A stretch of 64,000 nt of DNA from Gemmatimonadaceae bacterium (GTDB lineage: Bacteria; Gemmatimonadota; Gemmatimonadetes; Gemmatimonadales; Gemmatimonadaceae): the NCBI GenBank assembly GCA_025934775.1, contig JAICWO010000019.1, forward strand, positions 26,268 to 90,267. Reading direction: 5' to 3'. Positions 48,998 to 58,010 of this stretch are shown in pieces. Under the pieces are notes generated by a model. It was given only the letters and a program-made list of their open reading frames with translations, searched no databases and was not told the DNA's origin. How positions within the stretch are numbered: the first letter of the stretch is position 1; the number at the start of each line of letters is the position of its first letter. Position numbers and translations under genes: made by a program.

Positions 48998-50736
48998 GGC
49001 AGCGCTGATTGCTCCATCGACGCGAGCACGCTTCGCAATCGCTCCCGGTAGCGCGACTCGGCGCGAACCCATCGCGGGCCGTCCGAAGATGCGGCGCACG
49101 ACTCCGCGCTCATGCTCGCGTAGCCGATCCGCAGCGCGAGATACGCGACGTCGTAGAACGGCAGTCGCTGCTCCAGTTCGGGCTCGTGCCCGTTCGCGGC
49201 GTTCGCCGCGAACGCCTCGAGCAACACACGGGATTCGTCGGCGCCCAGCTCGAGCTCGGCGCGCGCGCCGGCAATGTCCCACACGACCGGCTGTGGTCCC
49301 GGCAGGAAGTGATCGTCGTGGTGCGCAACGCCGTCGATCTTCGTGAGACCGCTCGACGCCTTGATCCATTCGTGCGCGAGCATGCGCGCGTCGTTGGCGA
49401 CGGCGCGCTCGCCGCGGGTCTGTTCCTCGACGCGGCTCAACAGCTCGCGCGCACGCGGGAAATGCCCGATCTCGTCGGCGACGTTCGTCTCGATCATCTC
49501 GCGCAAGTCGGCGAGCGACGCGCCGCGTCGCGCGACCTCGAGCGAACCCCGAAACGCGACGTACGCACCGATGTGCGCGAGCGACTCGCGATCCAGTGTG
49601 TCGTGCGTCAGGCGGGTACCCGCCACGAACGCCGTCGCCAGAAATCCGCAATGGAATCCGTGCACGGCGGGCGCGTACCCCGCGTCCGCCAGGGTCTCGC
49701 TCAATGCCGCGCGGCGCCGGCCATAGCGCCCAAGGCCGGCAAACTTGAGCACGAGGAGCTCGTCGCCGCGTCGCACGAGGTACTTGCGCTGCTCGTGCTG
49801 CGCGTTGACGGCTGGGATCGAGTCGTCGTCGTGCGCATCGCGCCAACAGCCGCCCGACCAATCGGCAACGATCTCGGCGTCCCACTGCTCGGCGATGCCG
49901 CGCCCCGCGTCCCAGACCGCGTCGAACGTCGATGTGTACGCACGGTGTCTCGACCAATGGGAGCGCGCGCGCTCACTGCGGAGTTGCTCGGGCGCCGGCA
50001 ACCAGCTCGGCATGAAGCTGATTCGCTTCTCCGAGACACCAACCATGCTCAACGCATCTGCCACGGCGGCGAAGCTCGAGCCGCTGAGGCCCGGCCCTTC
50101 GTCGACGACGACGAACTCACCGAACACTCGAGCGCGAACCAGCCGCTCCGCCTCGCGCGTGAGCGCAAGCACGCGATCGAACGGATGGCCGGTTGGCCGC
50201 ACGGTCAACGTTTGAAGATCGAGCCCGGAATCGCACCGGGCGAGCTCCGTCGCGACGACGGCAGAGAGGCTCGTACCGATGCTGCGAATGCCGATCACCG
50301 TGACCATGCGCGGCCGACGCTCGGCCCAGTAGACGCGGGCGGCGGTCGCGTAGGCTTCGGGGTAGAGCGCGTAGTAGGCGTAGCCTTCGGGCACGCGCCG
50401 CCGCACGAGCAGGTCCGCAACCGCGACGCGGACCGTATGCACCAGCGAGCGCAGCTTGCCGCAGAGCGACGCACAGCGGCCGGTTGCGGGCTCGTTCGCG
50501 GCGACGAGCACGCGCGCCGCGCTCGCGGTGATGTCCCGCAACGCGGCGCCGATCGCGTCTTCATCAGCACACTCTAACGTATCGAGCACCGCCGCCTCGA
50601 GCTCGCCGGCGGTGACGAGCAACTCGATGGCCGCATCGTAGCCCGGCTTCGCCTCGACCGCCGCCGCGAGGGATTCCACCTCGTCGGCGAGCGCCGCCGC
50701 CCGCTCTGCGACGCTGGCGTCACGATACACCAACAT
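48985..50736 (-). CDS. Phosphoribosyltransferase-like/kinase-like fusion protein
   Basis: This 583-residue protein seems to join two domains. Residues about 110-265 look like a PRTase: MVTVIGIRSIGTSLSAVVA (pyrophosphate loop region) and FVVVDEGPGLSGSSFAAVAD (PRPP-type loop with acidic pair and SGS). Residues about 310-540 resemble an aminoglycoside-phosphotransferase/kinase fold: LLVLKFAGLG (possible ATP-lysine), IDGVAHHDDHFLPG (catalytic-loop-like H-x-D) and VVWDIAGARAELEL (metal-binding Asp). The N-terminal 100 residues are helical. I know no named family with this pairing. It lies 9 bases after the methyltransferase and overlaps the HAD gene, so it belongs to the sugar pathway, perhaps making a phosphorylated ribosyl intermediate that HAD then dephosphorylates (speculative). 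Confidence 0.6.
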   Translation of the reverse strand: MLVYRDASVAERAAALADEVESLAAAVEAKPGYDAAIELLVTAGELEAAVLDTLECADEDAIGAALRDITASAARVLVAANEPATGRCASLCGKLRSLVHTVRVAVADLLVRRRVPEGYAYYALYPEAYATAARVYWAERRPRMVTVIGIRSIGTSLSAVVATELARCDSGLDLQTLTVRPTGHPFDRVLALTREAERLVRARVFGEFVVVDEGPGLSGSSFAAVADALSMVGVSEKRISFMPSWLPAPEQLRSERARSHWSRHRAYTSTFDAVWDAGRGIAEQWDAEIVADWSGGCWRDAHDDDSIPAVNAQHEQRKYLVRRGDELLVLKFAGLGRYGRRRAALSETLADAGYAPAVHGFHCGFLATAFVAGTRLTHDTLDRESLAHIGAYVAFRGSLEVARRGASLADLREMIETNVADEIGHFPRARELLSRVEEQTRGERAVANDARMLAHEWIKASSGLTKIDGVAHHDDHFLPGPQPVVWDIAGARAELELGADESRVLLEAFAANAANGHEPELEQRLPFYDVAYLALRIGYASMSAESCAASSDGPRWVRAESRYRERLRSVLASMEQSALPCVV

Positions 50737-50745
50737 CGGTCGCGC

Positions 50746-51570
50746 TTACGGTCGCACGGCGTCGACCCACGGCCGTCCCGTCGCCGACCGCAATTCCGCG
50801 AGCCCGCGGTCGCGCGGCCAGACCGTCGCGCTCCGCTCGGGCTCGCAGATGTAGATCTCGTGCCCCGGCCGCCCGCACACGCGGAGCCCCGACGACCGCA
50901 GCATGGCCTCGACACCCGCGTGGTTCGGTGCCCACCAGTTCGTCGGGTCCCCGCTGAACTCGTGCTCGATGAATGCCATCTTCGGCCAACCCGGCGCGGT
51001 GAACGCGTCACGGTCATTAATGTCGCGATCGATGTCCGTGCTCGAGTCGACCTGTTCGCCCGGCATCGTCAGCGTTTGAAAGACGAGCAGACGGTCGACC
51101 GTGTTCGCGACGATGTCGAGCCCGAGCAGCGGATACCGCAGATGGTAGAACACGCCCATGAACAGCACGAGATCATACCGCCCGCGCGCATGCGCGAGGT
51201 CGTACACCTGCATGCGGCGAAACTCCACGCGGTGCTCGAGCGCGAACTCGCGCGCCGCCCACTCGGCCTGCCGCAGGAACAACGGCTCGACGTCGATACC
51301 GGTGACGTGCGCGCCGCGCGCGGCAAGCTCGAACGCGTAGAAGCCCGCGTTGCATCCGATGTCGAGCGCACGCCAGCCCGTCAGATCGGCCGGCAGATGA
51401 TGCTCGATCTCGCGCCACTTGAACGCCGGAAAGTCGCCCAGGGCGTGCGTCGGAGCCGTCTGCGAGCCGTCGGGGAGATGCAGGTTGTGAAACCACGGCC
51501 CGAGCTCGGCGATCTCGCGGGCGCGCTCCGGCGACGGAGCGGATACTTCGTGCTGCAACAGCTTGGTCAT
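50746..51570 (-). CDS. SAM-dependent methyltransferase (TIGR04290/CmoB-like group)
   Basis: This 274-residue class I methyltransferase has the SAM loop ALDIGCNAGFYAFELAARGA, the acidic loop GIDVEPLFLRQA, motif IV RYDLVLFMGVFYHLRYPL (as in CmoB-like enzymes) and the C-terminal NWWAPNHAGVEAMLRSSG. Its N-terminus (LGPWFHNLHLPDGSQTAP) is the mark of the TIGR04290 group, which I recall as named after a Ramlibacter locus and found among glycosyltransferase genes. It probably methylates a sugar or glycoside in this pathway. It lies 9 bases before the fusion gene and 19 after a glycosyltransferase gene. Confidence 0.83.
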   Translation of the reverse strand: MTKLLQHEVSAPSPERAREIAELGPWFHNLHLPDGSQTAPTHALGDFPAFKWREIEHHLPADLTGWRALDIGCNAGFYAFELAARGAHVTGIDVEPLFLRQAEWAAREFALEHRVEFRRMQVYDLAHARGRYDLVLFMGVFYHLRYPLLGLDIVANTVDRLLVFQTLTMPGEQVDSSTDIDRDINDRDAFTAPGWPKMAFIEHEFSGDPTNWWAPNHAGVEAMLRSSGLRVCGRPGHEIYICEPERSATVWPRDRGLAELRSATGRPWVDAVRP

Positions 51571-51589
51571 CGCCTATCCCTCTCGAGCG

Positions 51590-52690
51590 TCAGCTCACCG
51601 CGGTTCCCGAGCTGGCCTCTCGCACATGAGTTTCGAGCTCCGCGGCGCGGTGCGCGGCGGTGTGCTCGGCGAGCACGCGCACCCGCGCCCGCGCGCCGAT
51701 CTGCTGCCGCGCCGACTCCGGCAGCTCCCGCAGAATCGCCACGGCGTCCGCCGTCGAGCGCGCAATGAGTATTTCCTTATCAGGCGTGAACAGCTCCGCG
51801 AGGCCATCCCACTCGTCGCTGATGATTGGCGTCGCGCACGCCGCCGCCTCGAACAGCCGGACGCTCGGCGAATGCCCCGCCGCGATCATGTCGGCGCGCG
51901 TGACGTTGAGCGTGAAACGCTGCGCCGTATAGAATCCGCGATGCTCGTGCGGCGCGAGGTGCGCGATCCGCTCGACGTTGCGCGGCCACGCGAGCGTGTC
52001 GGGATACTGCGGCCCCGCCACGGCGAACCGGCCGGTGTTCCACCGGCGCGCGGGCTGTATGAGCAATCGCGAAAGCGTGGGCTGCCGATCCGCGCTGTAG
52101 GTCCCCATGTATCCCAGATCCCACCGCGCGGCCCGCGGCTCCGGGAAGTACTCGCGCGGATCGAACGAGCAGTAGAGCGGCCGCGCGCAGGGCGATCCAA
52201 ACTCGCGTTCGAGCCGCTCGAGCGTCGGGCCGCCGGTGAACGACAGGTAGAGATCGTACCGCGGGACGAGATCGGTCGAGAGATAATCCGCGCCGCCGGC
52301 CGCCAGCTTCGCGAGCGTTACCGGCGTATCGATGTCGTAGAAGGCCGTCACGCCGCGCGCCGTCCGGGTGACCCACGCTCCGAGGTCGATCCCTTCCGGG
52401 ACGTACGAGCCGACGATCACCAGGTCCGCGTCGGCAACCGTGCGCGCGTGGCGCTCACGAAGCTCACGCAGCGTTTTATAAAGCACGGTCTCGCAGTACG
52501 ACGGCCGCGGCAGGTCGCGGTTGTCGGCGTACCAGGGCGCGTCGCGCTCGAAGAACACGATGCGGTGTCCGCGGGCCGCGAGCTCCCGCACGAGCCCACG
52601 GTACGTCGTCGCGTGACCATTCCCCCACGACGACGTGATCGACAGGCCGAAGATAACGATCGACATCGACCGGGGATCGCTGGATTCCAT
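51590..52690 (-). CDS. CgeB-like glycosyltransferase (copy B)
   Basis: This 366-residue GT-B enzyme is the close paralogue of the rightward gene at 46.5-47.7 kb: IVIFGLSITSSWGNGHATTY, GHRIVFFERDAPWYADNRDL, FYDIDTPVTLAKL and LFEAAACATPIISDEWDGLA line up along the whole length. The ATG at 52690 overlaps the upstream stop (TGATG); a second ATG at 52666 lies just before the first strand and is also possible. It likely transfers a related sugar. Nothing is truncated. Confidence 0.85.
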   Translation of the reverse strand: MESSDPRSMSIVIFGLSITSSWGNGHATTYRGLVRELAARGHRIVFFERDAPWYADNRDLPRPSYCETVLYKTLRELRERHARTVADADLVIVGSYVPEGIDLGAWVTRTARGVTAFYDIDTPVTLAKLAAGGADYLSTDLVPRYDLYLSFTGGPTLERLEREFGSPCARPLYCSFDPREYFPEPRAARWDLGYMGTYSADRQPTLSRLLIQPARRWNTGRFAVAGPQYPDTLAWPRNVERIAHLAPHEHRGFYTAQRFTLNVTRADMIAAGHSPSVRLFEAAACATPIISDEWDGLAELFTPDKEILIARSTADAVAILRELPESARQQIGARARVRVLAEHTAAHRAAELETHVREASSGTAVS

Positions 52691-53835
52691 CACGCGACCG
52701 GCTCCGATGCTTGGGCGCCGGTGCGCGCCGGTGCCTCGGTCGCGCGGATGGCGGGCCGCTCCGCCGCGAGCAGCCGCTCGACCTGTCGAGCGCGATGCGC
52801 GTACGTGTGCTCCGCGATCACCCGCGCGAATGCCGCATCGCCGATCGCGCGGGCGCGCGCCTCGTCCAGCGACTCGAGATGCGCGGCGACCTCCGCACCA
52901 TCAGACGCGACGAGCACTTCCCTCCCCGGCTCCAAGAACGTCTCGACGCCGAGCCACGCATCCGTGATCAGACACGCCGCGGCGCCCGCCGCCTCGAACA
53001 CGCGCGTCGGCGGCGAGAAGCCGTAGCGCGCCATACTCTCGCGGTTCACGTTCAGCACAGCGCGCGCGCTGCAATTGAACGCGTTGTGCTCGTGCGTGTA
53101 CACGTGCCCGATCGCCCGCACGTTCGGCGGCATCGGCTTGTCGCTCCACCCATTCCCGCCGAGCACGAATTGCCGCGCCGGAAGCAGCGACGCCGCACGG
53201 AGCAGGTACTCCTCCACGCGCGCCTCACGATCCGGCAGCCGGTTGCCCAGAAACCCGAGATCCGCGGTGAAACGCGGGTCCGCGGCGGCCGGATGGTGCG
53301 TGCTCGGATCGAGCGCGTTGTAGATCGGCACACAGGCCCGCGCACCCAATGCCGTGTACGCGTCGACGACCGGATCGCCGCCGCCGTACGTGAGCACCAT
53401 GTCGTACTTTGGCACCAGCGCACGAAACGCGTCGAGCGCGTTCGCGGTGATGCGGTCGAGCGTCGCGGGCGCGTCGACGTCCCAGAAAAGGACGCTCGTG
53501 TTCGGACCCCGCAGCGTGAGCACCTCGCGCTCGAGCAGCTCATCGAACACACCCACGCCGCTGGCCTTGATCACGATGTCCGCGCCGCGCGCTCGCTCGA
53601 GCACGCGGTGCACGCCGTCATCTCCCACGCCGGGGTAGACGACAACGCTCGCCCAATCAGGATCCGCGATGTCACGATGCTGCTGCCGCTCGAACGCGTC
53701 TGGCTCATAGAACGTGACGTGATGGCCGCGCTCATGGAGCGCGCGAATGATCCCGCGGTAATACGTCGCGGCGCCATTCCAGTACGCCGAGACGAGGCTC
53801 GACCCGAAGAACGCGATGTTCAGTCCCGCCGTCAT
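52690..53835 (-). CDS. CgeB-like glycosyltransferase (second type)
   Basis: This 381-residue protein has the same fold as its neighbours but is more distant: LNIAFFGSSLVSAYWNGAAT, GHHVTFYEPDAFERQQHRD, VLFWDVDAPATLDRI and the donor block TRVFEAAGAAACLITDAWLG. CgeB-like proteins use unknown nucleotide sugars. The start (ATG 53835) overlaps the upstream stop. It precedes copy B in the operon. Confidence 0.83.
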   Translation of the reverse strand: MTAGLNIAFFGSSLVSAYWNGAATYYRGIIRALHERGHHVTFYEPDAFERQQHRDIADPDWASVVVYPGVGDDGVHRVLERARGADIVIKASGVGVFDELLEREVLTLRGPNTSVLFWDVDAPATLDRITANALDAFRALVPKYDMVLTYGGGDPVVDAYTALGARACVPIYNALDPSTHHPAAADPRFTADLGFLGNRLPDREARVEEYLLRAASLLPARQFVLGGNGWSDKPMPPNVRAIGHVYTHEHNAFNCSARAVLNVNRESMARYGFSPPTRVFEAAGAAACLITDAWLGVETFLEPGREVLVASDGAEVAAHLESLDEARARAIGDAAFARVIAEHTYAHRARQVERLLAAERPAIRATEAPARTGAQASEPVA

Positions 53836-54950
53836 GCGCGAATCGTCTCCTCCATTGAGGCCGGCGCGAGCGACGCTGCGATGCTCAGCAACTCGTCGAC
53901 GCGATGCGCGCACGTGTGGCGCGCGAGGATCGTTCGCAGCCCGTTGCCCGCGAGCGCGTCGGCCAACTCGCGGTCGTGCCGCACCGACGAGAGGAGCCGC
54001 CGCATCTGCGCGCCATTGCGCGCCACCAGGTAGTCGCTCCCCGGCGTGAACAGCCCCTCGACGTCGTCCCACGGCGCCGATACGAGCGGGATCCCGCACG
54101 CCAGTGCCTCGAAGACGCGGATCGTCGGAACGCCCGGCAACGCGCGAACGTACGGCCGCCGCGGAACGTGTACGGTCATGCGGTGGCGCGCGAACACCCG
54201 CGGCGCCTGATAGTTCGGCAGCCAGCCGCCGTACTCGATCCCCGCGCTCGCGAGCATCGCACGCGCTTCATCGGGATAGCGCACGCCGTGCACACGCGCG
54301 CGGAATCGCAGCGCCGCCATCGGCTGAATGAGAAATTCCTGAAGCTCCGCCGTCCGCTCGTCGTCGCCCCAATTCCCGATCCAGACCACGTCGCCGGCTG
54401 CTTCCTCCGACCCGACCGGATGAAAGACCCGCGTGTCTGCCGCCTCGTGCCAGACGAACACACGCGATGCCCAGTCCCGCCGCGCATACACATCCCGAAT
54501 CGCCGCACCGAACGCGAGCACTCCGTCATAGTACCGGAGATCGTACGCGCCCATGCTCTCGGGCTGCGTCACCGCGCGATGATGTGTATCGTGGAAGAGC
54601 AGCGTGAACGATTTCGTCGCCGCACGCTCCTCGCCGATCCGCGCCACGAGATCGTGCGCGTTCCACTCGTGCACGAGCACGAGATCAGCACCGTCGAGCG
54701 CCTCTGATACGTCGAGCGTCTCGGCGTCGTACACGATGGGCTCGAGCATCGGATAGGCGTCGCGGTATGCGTCGAGCATCTCCGGCCCGTGCTCCGACGC
54801 CAGATTCACCGCACTCCACGCGTCGCTCGGCTCGTACACGACGACGTCGTGGCCGCGCGCGACCAGCTCGCTCGCGACGCCGCGAAGAAAGTGCGCGTTG
54901 CCATGATTCCAATCGGACCGCAGCGAGTGGTAGAACATCACGACGCGCAC
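53832..54950 (-). CDS. CgeB-like glycosyltransferase (third type)
   Basis: This 372-residue member of the same family begins MRVVMFYHSLRSDWNHGNAH (FLRGVASELVARGHDVVVYE follows) and has VWIGNWGDDERTAELQEFLI, characteristic of the family's central strand, and IRVFEALACGIPLVSAPWDD. An adjacent sugar-binding site cannot be defined. It overlaps the upstream GT4 gene by 13 bases and the downstream gene by four. Confidence 0.85.
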   Translation of the reverse strand: MRVVMFYHSLRSDWNHGNAHFLRGVASELVARGHDVVVYEPSDAWSAVNLASEHGPEMLDAYRDAYPMLEPIVYDAETLDVSEALDGADLVLVHEWNAHDLVARIGEERAATKSFTLLFHDTHHRAVTQPESMGAYDLRYYDGVLAFGAAIRDVYARRDWASRVFVWHEAADTRVFHPVGSEEAAGDVVWIGNWGDDERTAELQEFLIQPMAALRFRARVHGVRYPDEARAMLASAGIEYGGWLPNYQAPRVFARHRMTVHVPRRPYVRALPGVPTIRVFEALACGIPLVSAPWDDVEGLFTPGSDYLVARNGAQMRRLLSSVRHDRELADALAGNGLRTILARHTCAHRVDELLSIAASLAPASMEETIRA

Positions 54951-56038
54951 GCCATCACCTCCGGGTCAACGGTCCTCGCCAGCACGTCGGCGTACAACCC
55001 CAGGTACGCCGCCGCCATGCGTGCCGGCGTGAAGTGCCGCGCGCGTGCACGAGCGCGCGCTCCGAGCGAGATGCACCGCGACGGGTTGCCGCACAGGTCG
55101 TTCACCGCACGCGCGAGCGCCTCATCGTTCGTCGGATCCACGAACACCGCGGCGCCCGTCCACAATTCGCGAAGTGTCGCGATATCTCCGAGAACCAGCG
55201 CGCAGCCACACATCGCCGCCTCGAGCACCGAGAGCCCGAACGGCTCGTAGCGCGCCGGGTGCGCGAAGATGCACGCGCGCGCGAGCCATGATCTCACGTC
55301 GGCGGGCGCGAGCACGCCGAGGGTCTGCATCGCCGACGCGAAGTACGTGTGTCCGTCTGGCGATTCAGTCGGACCCGCGGCGAATACCTGCCACACGATC
55401 GTCGCGGCGGCGGCGTCGAGGAGGCGCAGGTTCTTTCCTACATCCCACACGCGACCCGCCGCGAAGACGAACGACTCTTTCTCGGCCGGCGCGAACGCGG
55501 CAGCGCTGCGCGCGTTGTAAATCACGCGCATCTCGCGCCGCACGCCGTAGTGCCGCACCAGTGCGTCGCGCATGTATCGCGAAGGCGCGACTACAGCGTG
55601 CGCGCGCTCGAGGCCCGCGGTCACGCGTCGCGTGTACTCATCCCACTCGGCGCCAGCCGGCGCGCCGCGCACGGCCTCGTGCCACGAACGCACGCACGAG
55701 TGCCCGACGACGATTGTCGGTGCCGACCAACCGAGCGCCGCGTGCGCGTAGCCGTTCAGGTGAACGACATCCGGCCGGTACCTCCGCTCGAGATCGAGCA
55801 ACCATTCTCCCGCCGCGTCGACGTCAGTCCACGGATTGGCCATCCACTCCAGCCGAAACGCGCTCTCCTCGATAGACACGCGTGGAATCCGGGATGCTTC
55901 GGTCTGTTGGGACGTCGACAGCGGTGCGCCCATTGTCGCCAACACCACGTCCACGTCGCGCGCGCTCAGCGCCGCCGCGAGCTCCGTCGCGTACGTCCAC
56001 ACACCGCCGACGGTGTCCGTCGTCATCAGCACTCTCAT
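54938..56038 (-). CDS. Glycosyltransferase family 4
   Basis: This 366-residue GT4 enzyme has an N-terminal acceptor domain with TTDTVGGVWTYATELAAALS and VVHLNGYAHAALGWSAPTIV, and the retaining-GT donor motif FAHPARYEPFGLSVLEAAMC (E-x7-E) with GCALVLGDIATLRELW. It starts at ATG 56038, overlapping the Gfo/Idh stop. A longer frame upstream lies inside that gene and is rejected. It likely starts or extends the glycan before the CgeB-like enzymes act, but the order is unknown. Confidence 0.9.
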   Translation of the reverse strand: MRVLMTTDTVGGVWTYATELAAALSARDVDVVLATMGAPLSTSQQTEASRIPRVSIEESAFRLEWMANPWTDVDAAGEWLLDLERRYRPDVVHLNGYAHAALGWSAPTIVVGHSCVRSWHEAVRGAPAGAEWDEYTRRVTAGLERAHAVVAPSRYMRDALVRHYGVRREMRVIYNARSAAAFAPAEKESFVFAAGRVWDVGKNLRLLDAAAATIVWQVFAAGPTESPDGHTYFASAMQTLGVLAPADVRSWLARACIFAHPARYEPFGLSVLEAAMCGCALVLGDIATLRELWTGAAVFVDPTNDEALARAVNDLCGNPSRCISLGARARARARHFTPARMAAAYLGLYADVLARTVDPEVMACAS

Positions 56039-57018
56039 CGGCCGTAGATCCGATCGAGTGCGTCCGCCACGTCGCCAATGTGCTCGACTGAAGGATCGAA
56101 TCGCGTTCCGCTCGCCAGTCGCGCGGCCCAGTCCACCGCGGCGCGTCCACCCCAGTCGTCCGGTGGCGCGCACAGCGTCTCCGTCGACGTGCCGCGATAC
56201 CGCTCCGCGGTGAAATCGTAGAACGAGCCGTTCACATTGCGGAGCGCGGCACCGCCCTTGGTTCCATAGAACGACGCGCTGATCAGCGCATCGCGGCCCG
56301 CGGGCAGATTCCACGAGCACGTGAGCGTGATCGTCGCGCCGGTCTCGAGATCCAGCCGCGCCACCGCGTAGTCCTCCACCTCGTGCTCGGTCGACCGCAA
56401 CGCGGCGCCTTTCGACCAGAGACGACTCGTCACGTCGGCCACGCGCGGAAAGTCCAGCGTCCACATCGCGAGATCGACGAGGTGAATGCCGAGGTCGATC
56501 ACGCAGCCGCCGCCCGAGAGCTTGCGATCGTAGAACCATGCCTTGTCCGGGCCGTACGCATTATGAAAAGTCAAATCGACCGCATACACGCTCCCCAGCT
56601 CGTCTTCTTGCACGAGGCGGCGCACGCACTCCATGCCGCGCGTGTGACGGTACGACAAGTCCACGCCCAGCAGTCGATTCGCCGCGCGTGCGGCGCCGAT
56701 CACACGCCACGTTTCTTCTCCGCTCCTCGCGAGCGGTTTCTGGCAGAACACCGCAAGTCCGCTCGCCAGCGCCGCCGCCGATTGATCGGCGTGCAACGCG
56801 CTCGGCGTCGCGATCACGAGACCGTCGAGATCGTGCGCGAGCAGGTCGTCGATGCTCGGCGCGGCGATCGCCGCGTCTGCCACTGCGGCGGCCGTCGCGG
56901 CGGCCTCCGGATTTTCGTCGGCGACCGCGGCAATTGTCGCCACACCGCTTTTCGCGATGCACTCCATCCGGTGCCGGCCGATCCAGCCGACGCCCAGGAA
57001 TCCGAGTCGCGGCTTCAC
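56035..57018 (-). CDS. Gfo/Idh/MocA family NAD(P)-dependent oxidoreductase
   Basis: The 327-residue protein has the Rossmann loop LGFLGVGWIGRHRMECIA, the family motif LAVFCQKPLARSGEETW (variant of EKP, with Gln-Lys-Pro, where the Lys is catalytic) and GGGCVIDLGIHLVDLAMWTL with the catalytic Asp and His. Such enzymes oxidise or reduce sugar hydroxyls on nucleotide sugars or free inositols. Both ends overlap neighbours by four bases. It probably forms a keto-sugar intermediate together with the dehydrogenase beside it (inference). Confidence 0.92.
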   Translation of the reverse strand: MKPRLGFLGVGWIGRHRMECIAKSGVATIAAVADENPEAAATAAAVADAAIAAPSIDDLLAHDLDGLVIATPSALHADQSAAALASGLAVFCQKPLARSGEETWRVIGAARAANRLLGVDLSYRHTRGMECVRRLVQEDELGSVYAVDLTFHNAYGPDKAWFYDRKLSGGGCVIDLGIHLVDLAMWTLDFPRVADVTSRLWSKGAALRSTEHEVEDYAVARLDLETGATITLTCSWNLPAGRDALISASFYGTKGGAALRNVNGSFYDFTAERYRGTSTETLCAPPDDWGGRAAVDWAARLASGTRFDPSVEHIGDVADALDRIYGR

Positions 57019-58010
57019 AGCGTCACGAGGGCTTTGAGGAAACCGTCGGGCCGCTCGACCGTCGCCGTCATCGCCGCACTCAGCTCATCGAGCGGGTACT
57101 TGTGCGTGAAGAGCGGCGTCGGATCCAGCGCCCCGCGCTGCATCGCGTCGACCGCCTCGCGAATGCCGCGCACGTACATCTGTGGATCGCGCTCGTGTGC
57201 GTTCACCACATCCAGCCCGCGCCAATTCCAGAGGAACATGTTGACGCTGCGCGGCCCGTCCTGATGAAAGCCCGCGACCACGAGCCGGCCGCGCTCGCGC
57301 GTCAACTCGCCCGCGAGATCGAGCGGCCACTGCAGTCCAACGGCCTCCACGACGCGATCGCATCCGACCTTCGATGTCCACGCCATCACGCGATCGATGA
57401 TTCGCTGATGATCATCCATCGCGATCGTCTCCGCCGCGCCGCACTGGCGCGCGACGTCGAGCGCGAACGGCCGGCGGGAAATCGCGATCACGCGCGCGCC
57501 GGCGTCGCTGGCGAGCCTCGTGAGCATCGCACCGAGGAAGCCAATCCCGACGATCGCGACCGTATGCCCCGGCTCGATCTCGCTGCGCCGAAAAATGTTC
57601 ATCGCGCAGCCCAGCGGCTCGCCGGGCACGTCGAGACGGTCGAGCTCTGCCGGCAGCGGAACCACCGCGTCCGCACGCGCGATGTCGTACTCGGCGAACG
57701 CCCGATACGAGAGCGCCGCGACGCGCTGCCCCGCGCGAACTTCCGCCACACTATCGCCGACCGCGTCGATCACGCCCCAGCCTTCGTGCCCTGGCGCGCC
57801 CGCCGGCTGTGGGTACGTGAACCAGTCGCGTCCTTCCCATACCGGAACGCTCGACGCGCACACGCCGCTGCCTTGCAGCCTGATGCGCACTTCGTCCGGG
57901 CCAGGTTCGGGGATTTCCGCAGTGAGCGTGCACGCGGTGCGCGGCGCGCCGACGCTCGCCGCGCGCATGGTGCTCGTGCGCGTCTGCATCTGGAGCGGCA
58001 TCGCCGTCAC
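57015..58010 (-). CDS. Zinc-type alcohol dehydrogenase family protein
   Basis: This medium-chain dehydrogenase has 331 residues from GTG 58010 (GTGA overlap with the upstream stop) or 328 from ATG 58001. The substrate domain has GVCASSVPVWEGRDWF and GAPGHEGWGVIDAVGD; the catalytic-zinc His-Glu pair is present as GHEG. The usual Cys ligand near the front is in GSGVCASS. The Rossmann loop is VAIVGIGFLGAMLTRLASD. The structural-zinc four-Cys loop is missing. The proteins most like it by eye are bacterial sorbitol/threonine-type dehydrogenases; in the cluster it likely acts on a sugar intermediate. Confidence 0.85.
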   Translation of the reverse strand: MTAMPLQMQTRTSTMRAASVGAPRTACTLTAEIPEPGPDEVRIRLQGSGVCASSVPVWEGRDWFTYPQPAGAPGHEGWGVIDAVGDSVAEVRAGQRVAALSYRAFAEYDIARADAVVPLPAELDRLDVPGEPLGCAMNIFRRSEIEPGHTVAIVGIGFLGAMLTRLASDAGARVIAISRRPFALDVARQCGAAETIAMDDHQRIIDRVMAWTSKVGCDRVVEAVGLQWPLDLAGELTRERGRLVVAGFHQDGPRSVNMFLWNWRGLDVVNAHERDPQMYVRGIREAVDAMQRGALDPTPLFTHKYPLDELSAAMTATVERPDGFLKALVTL

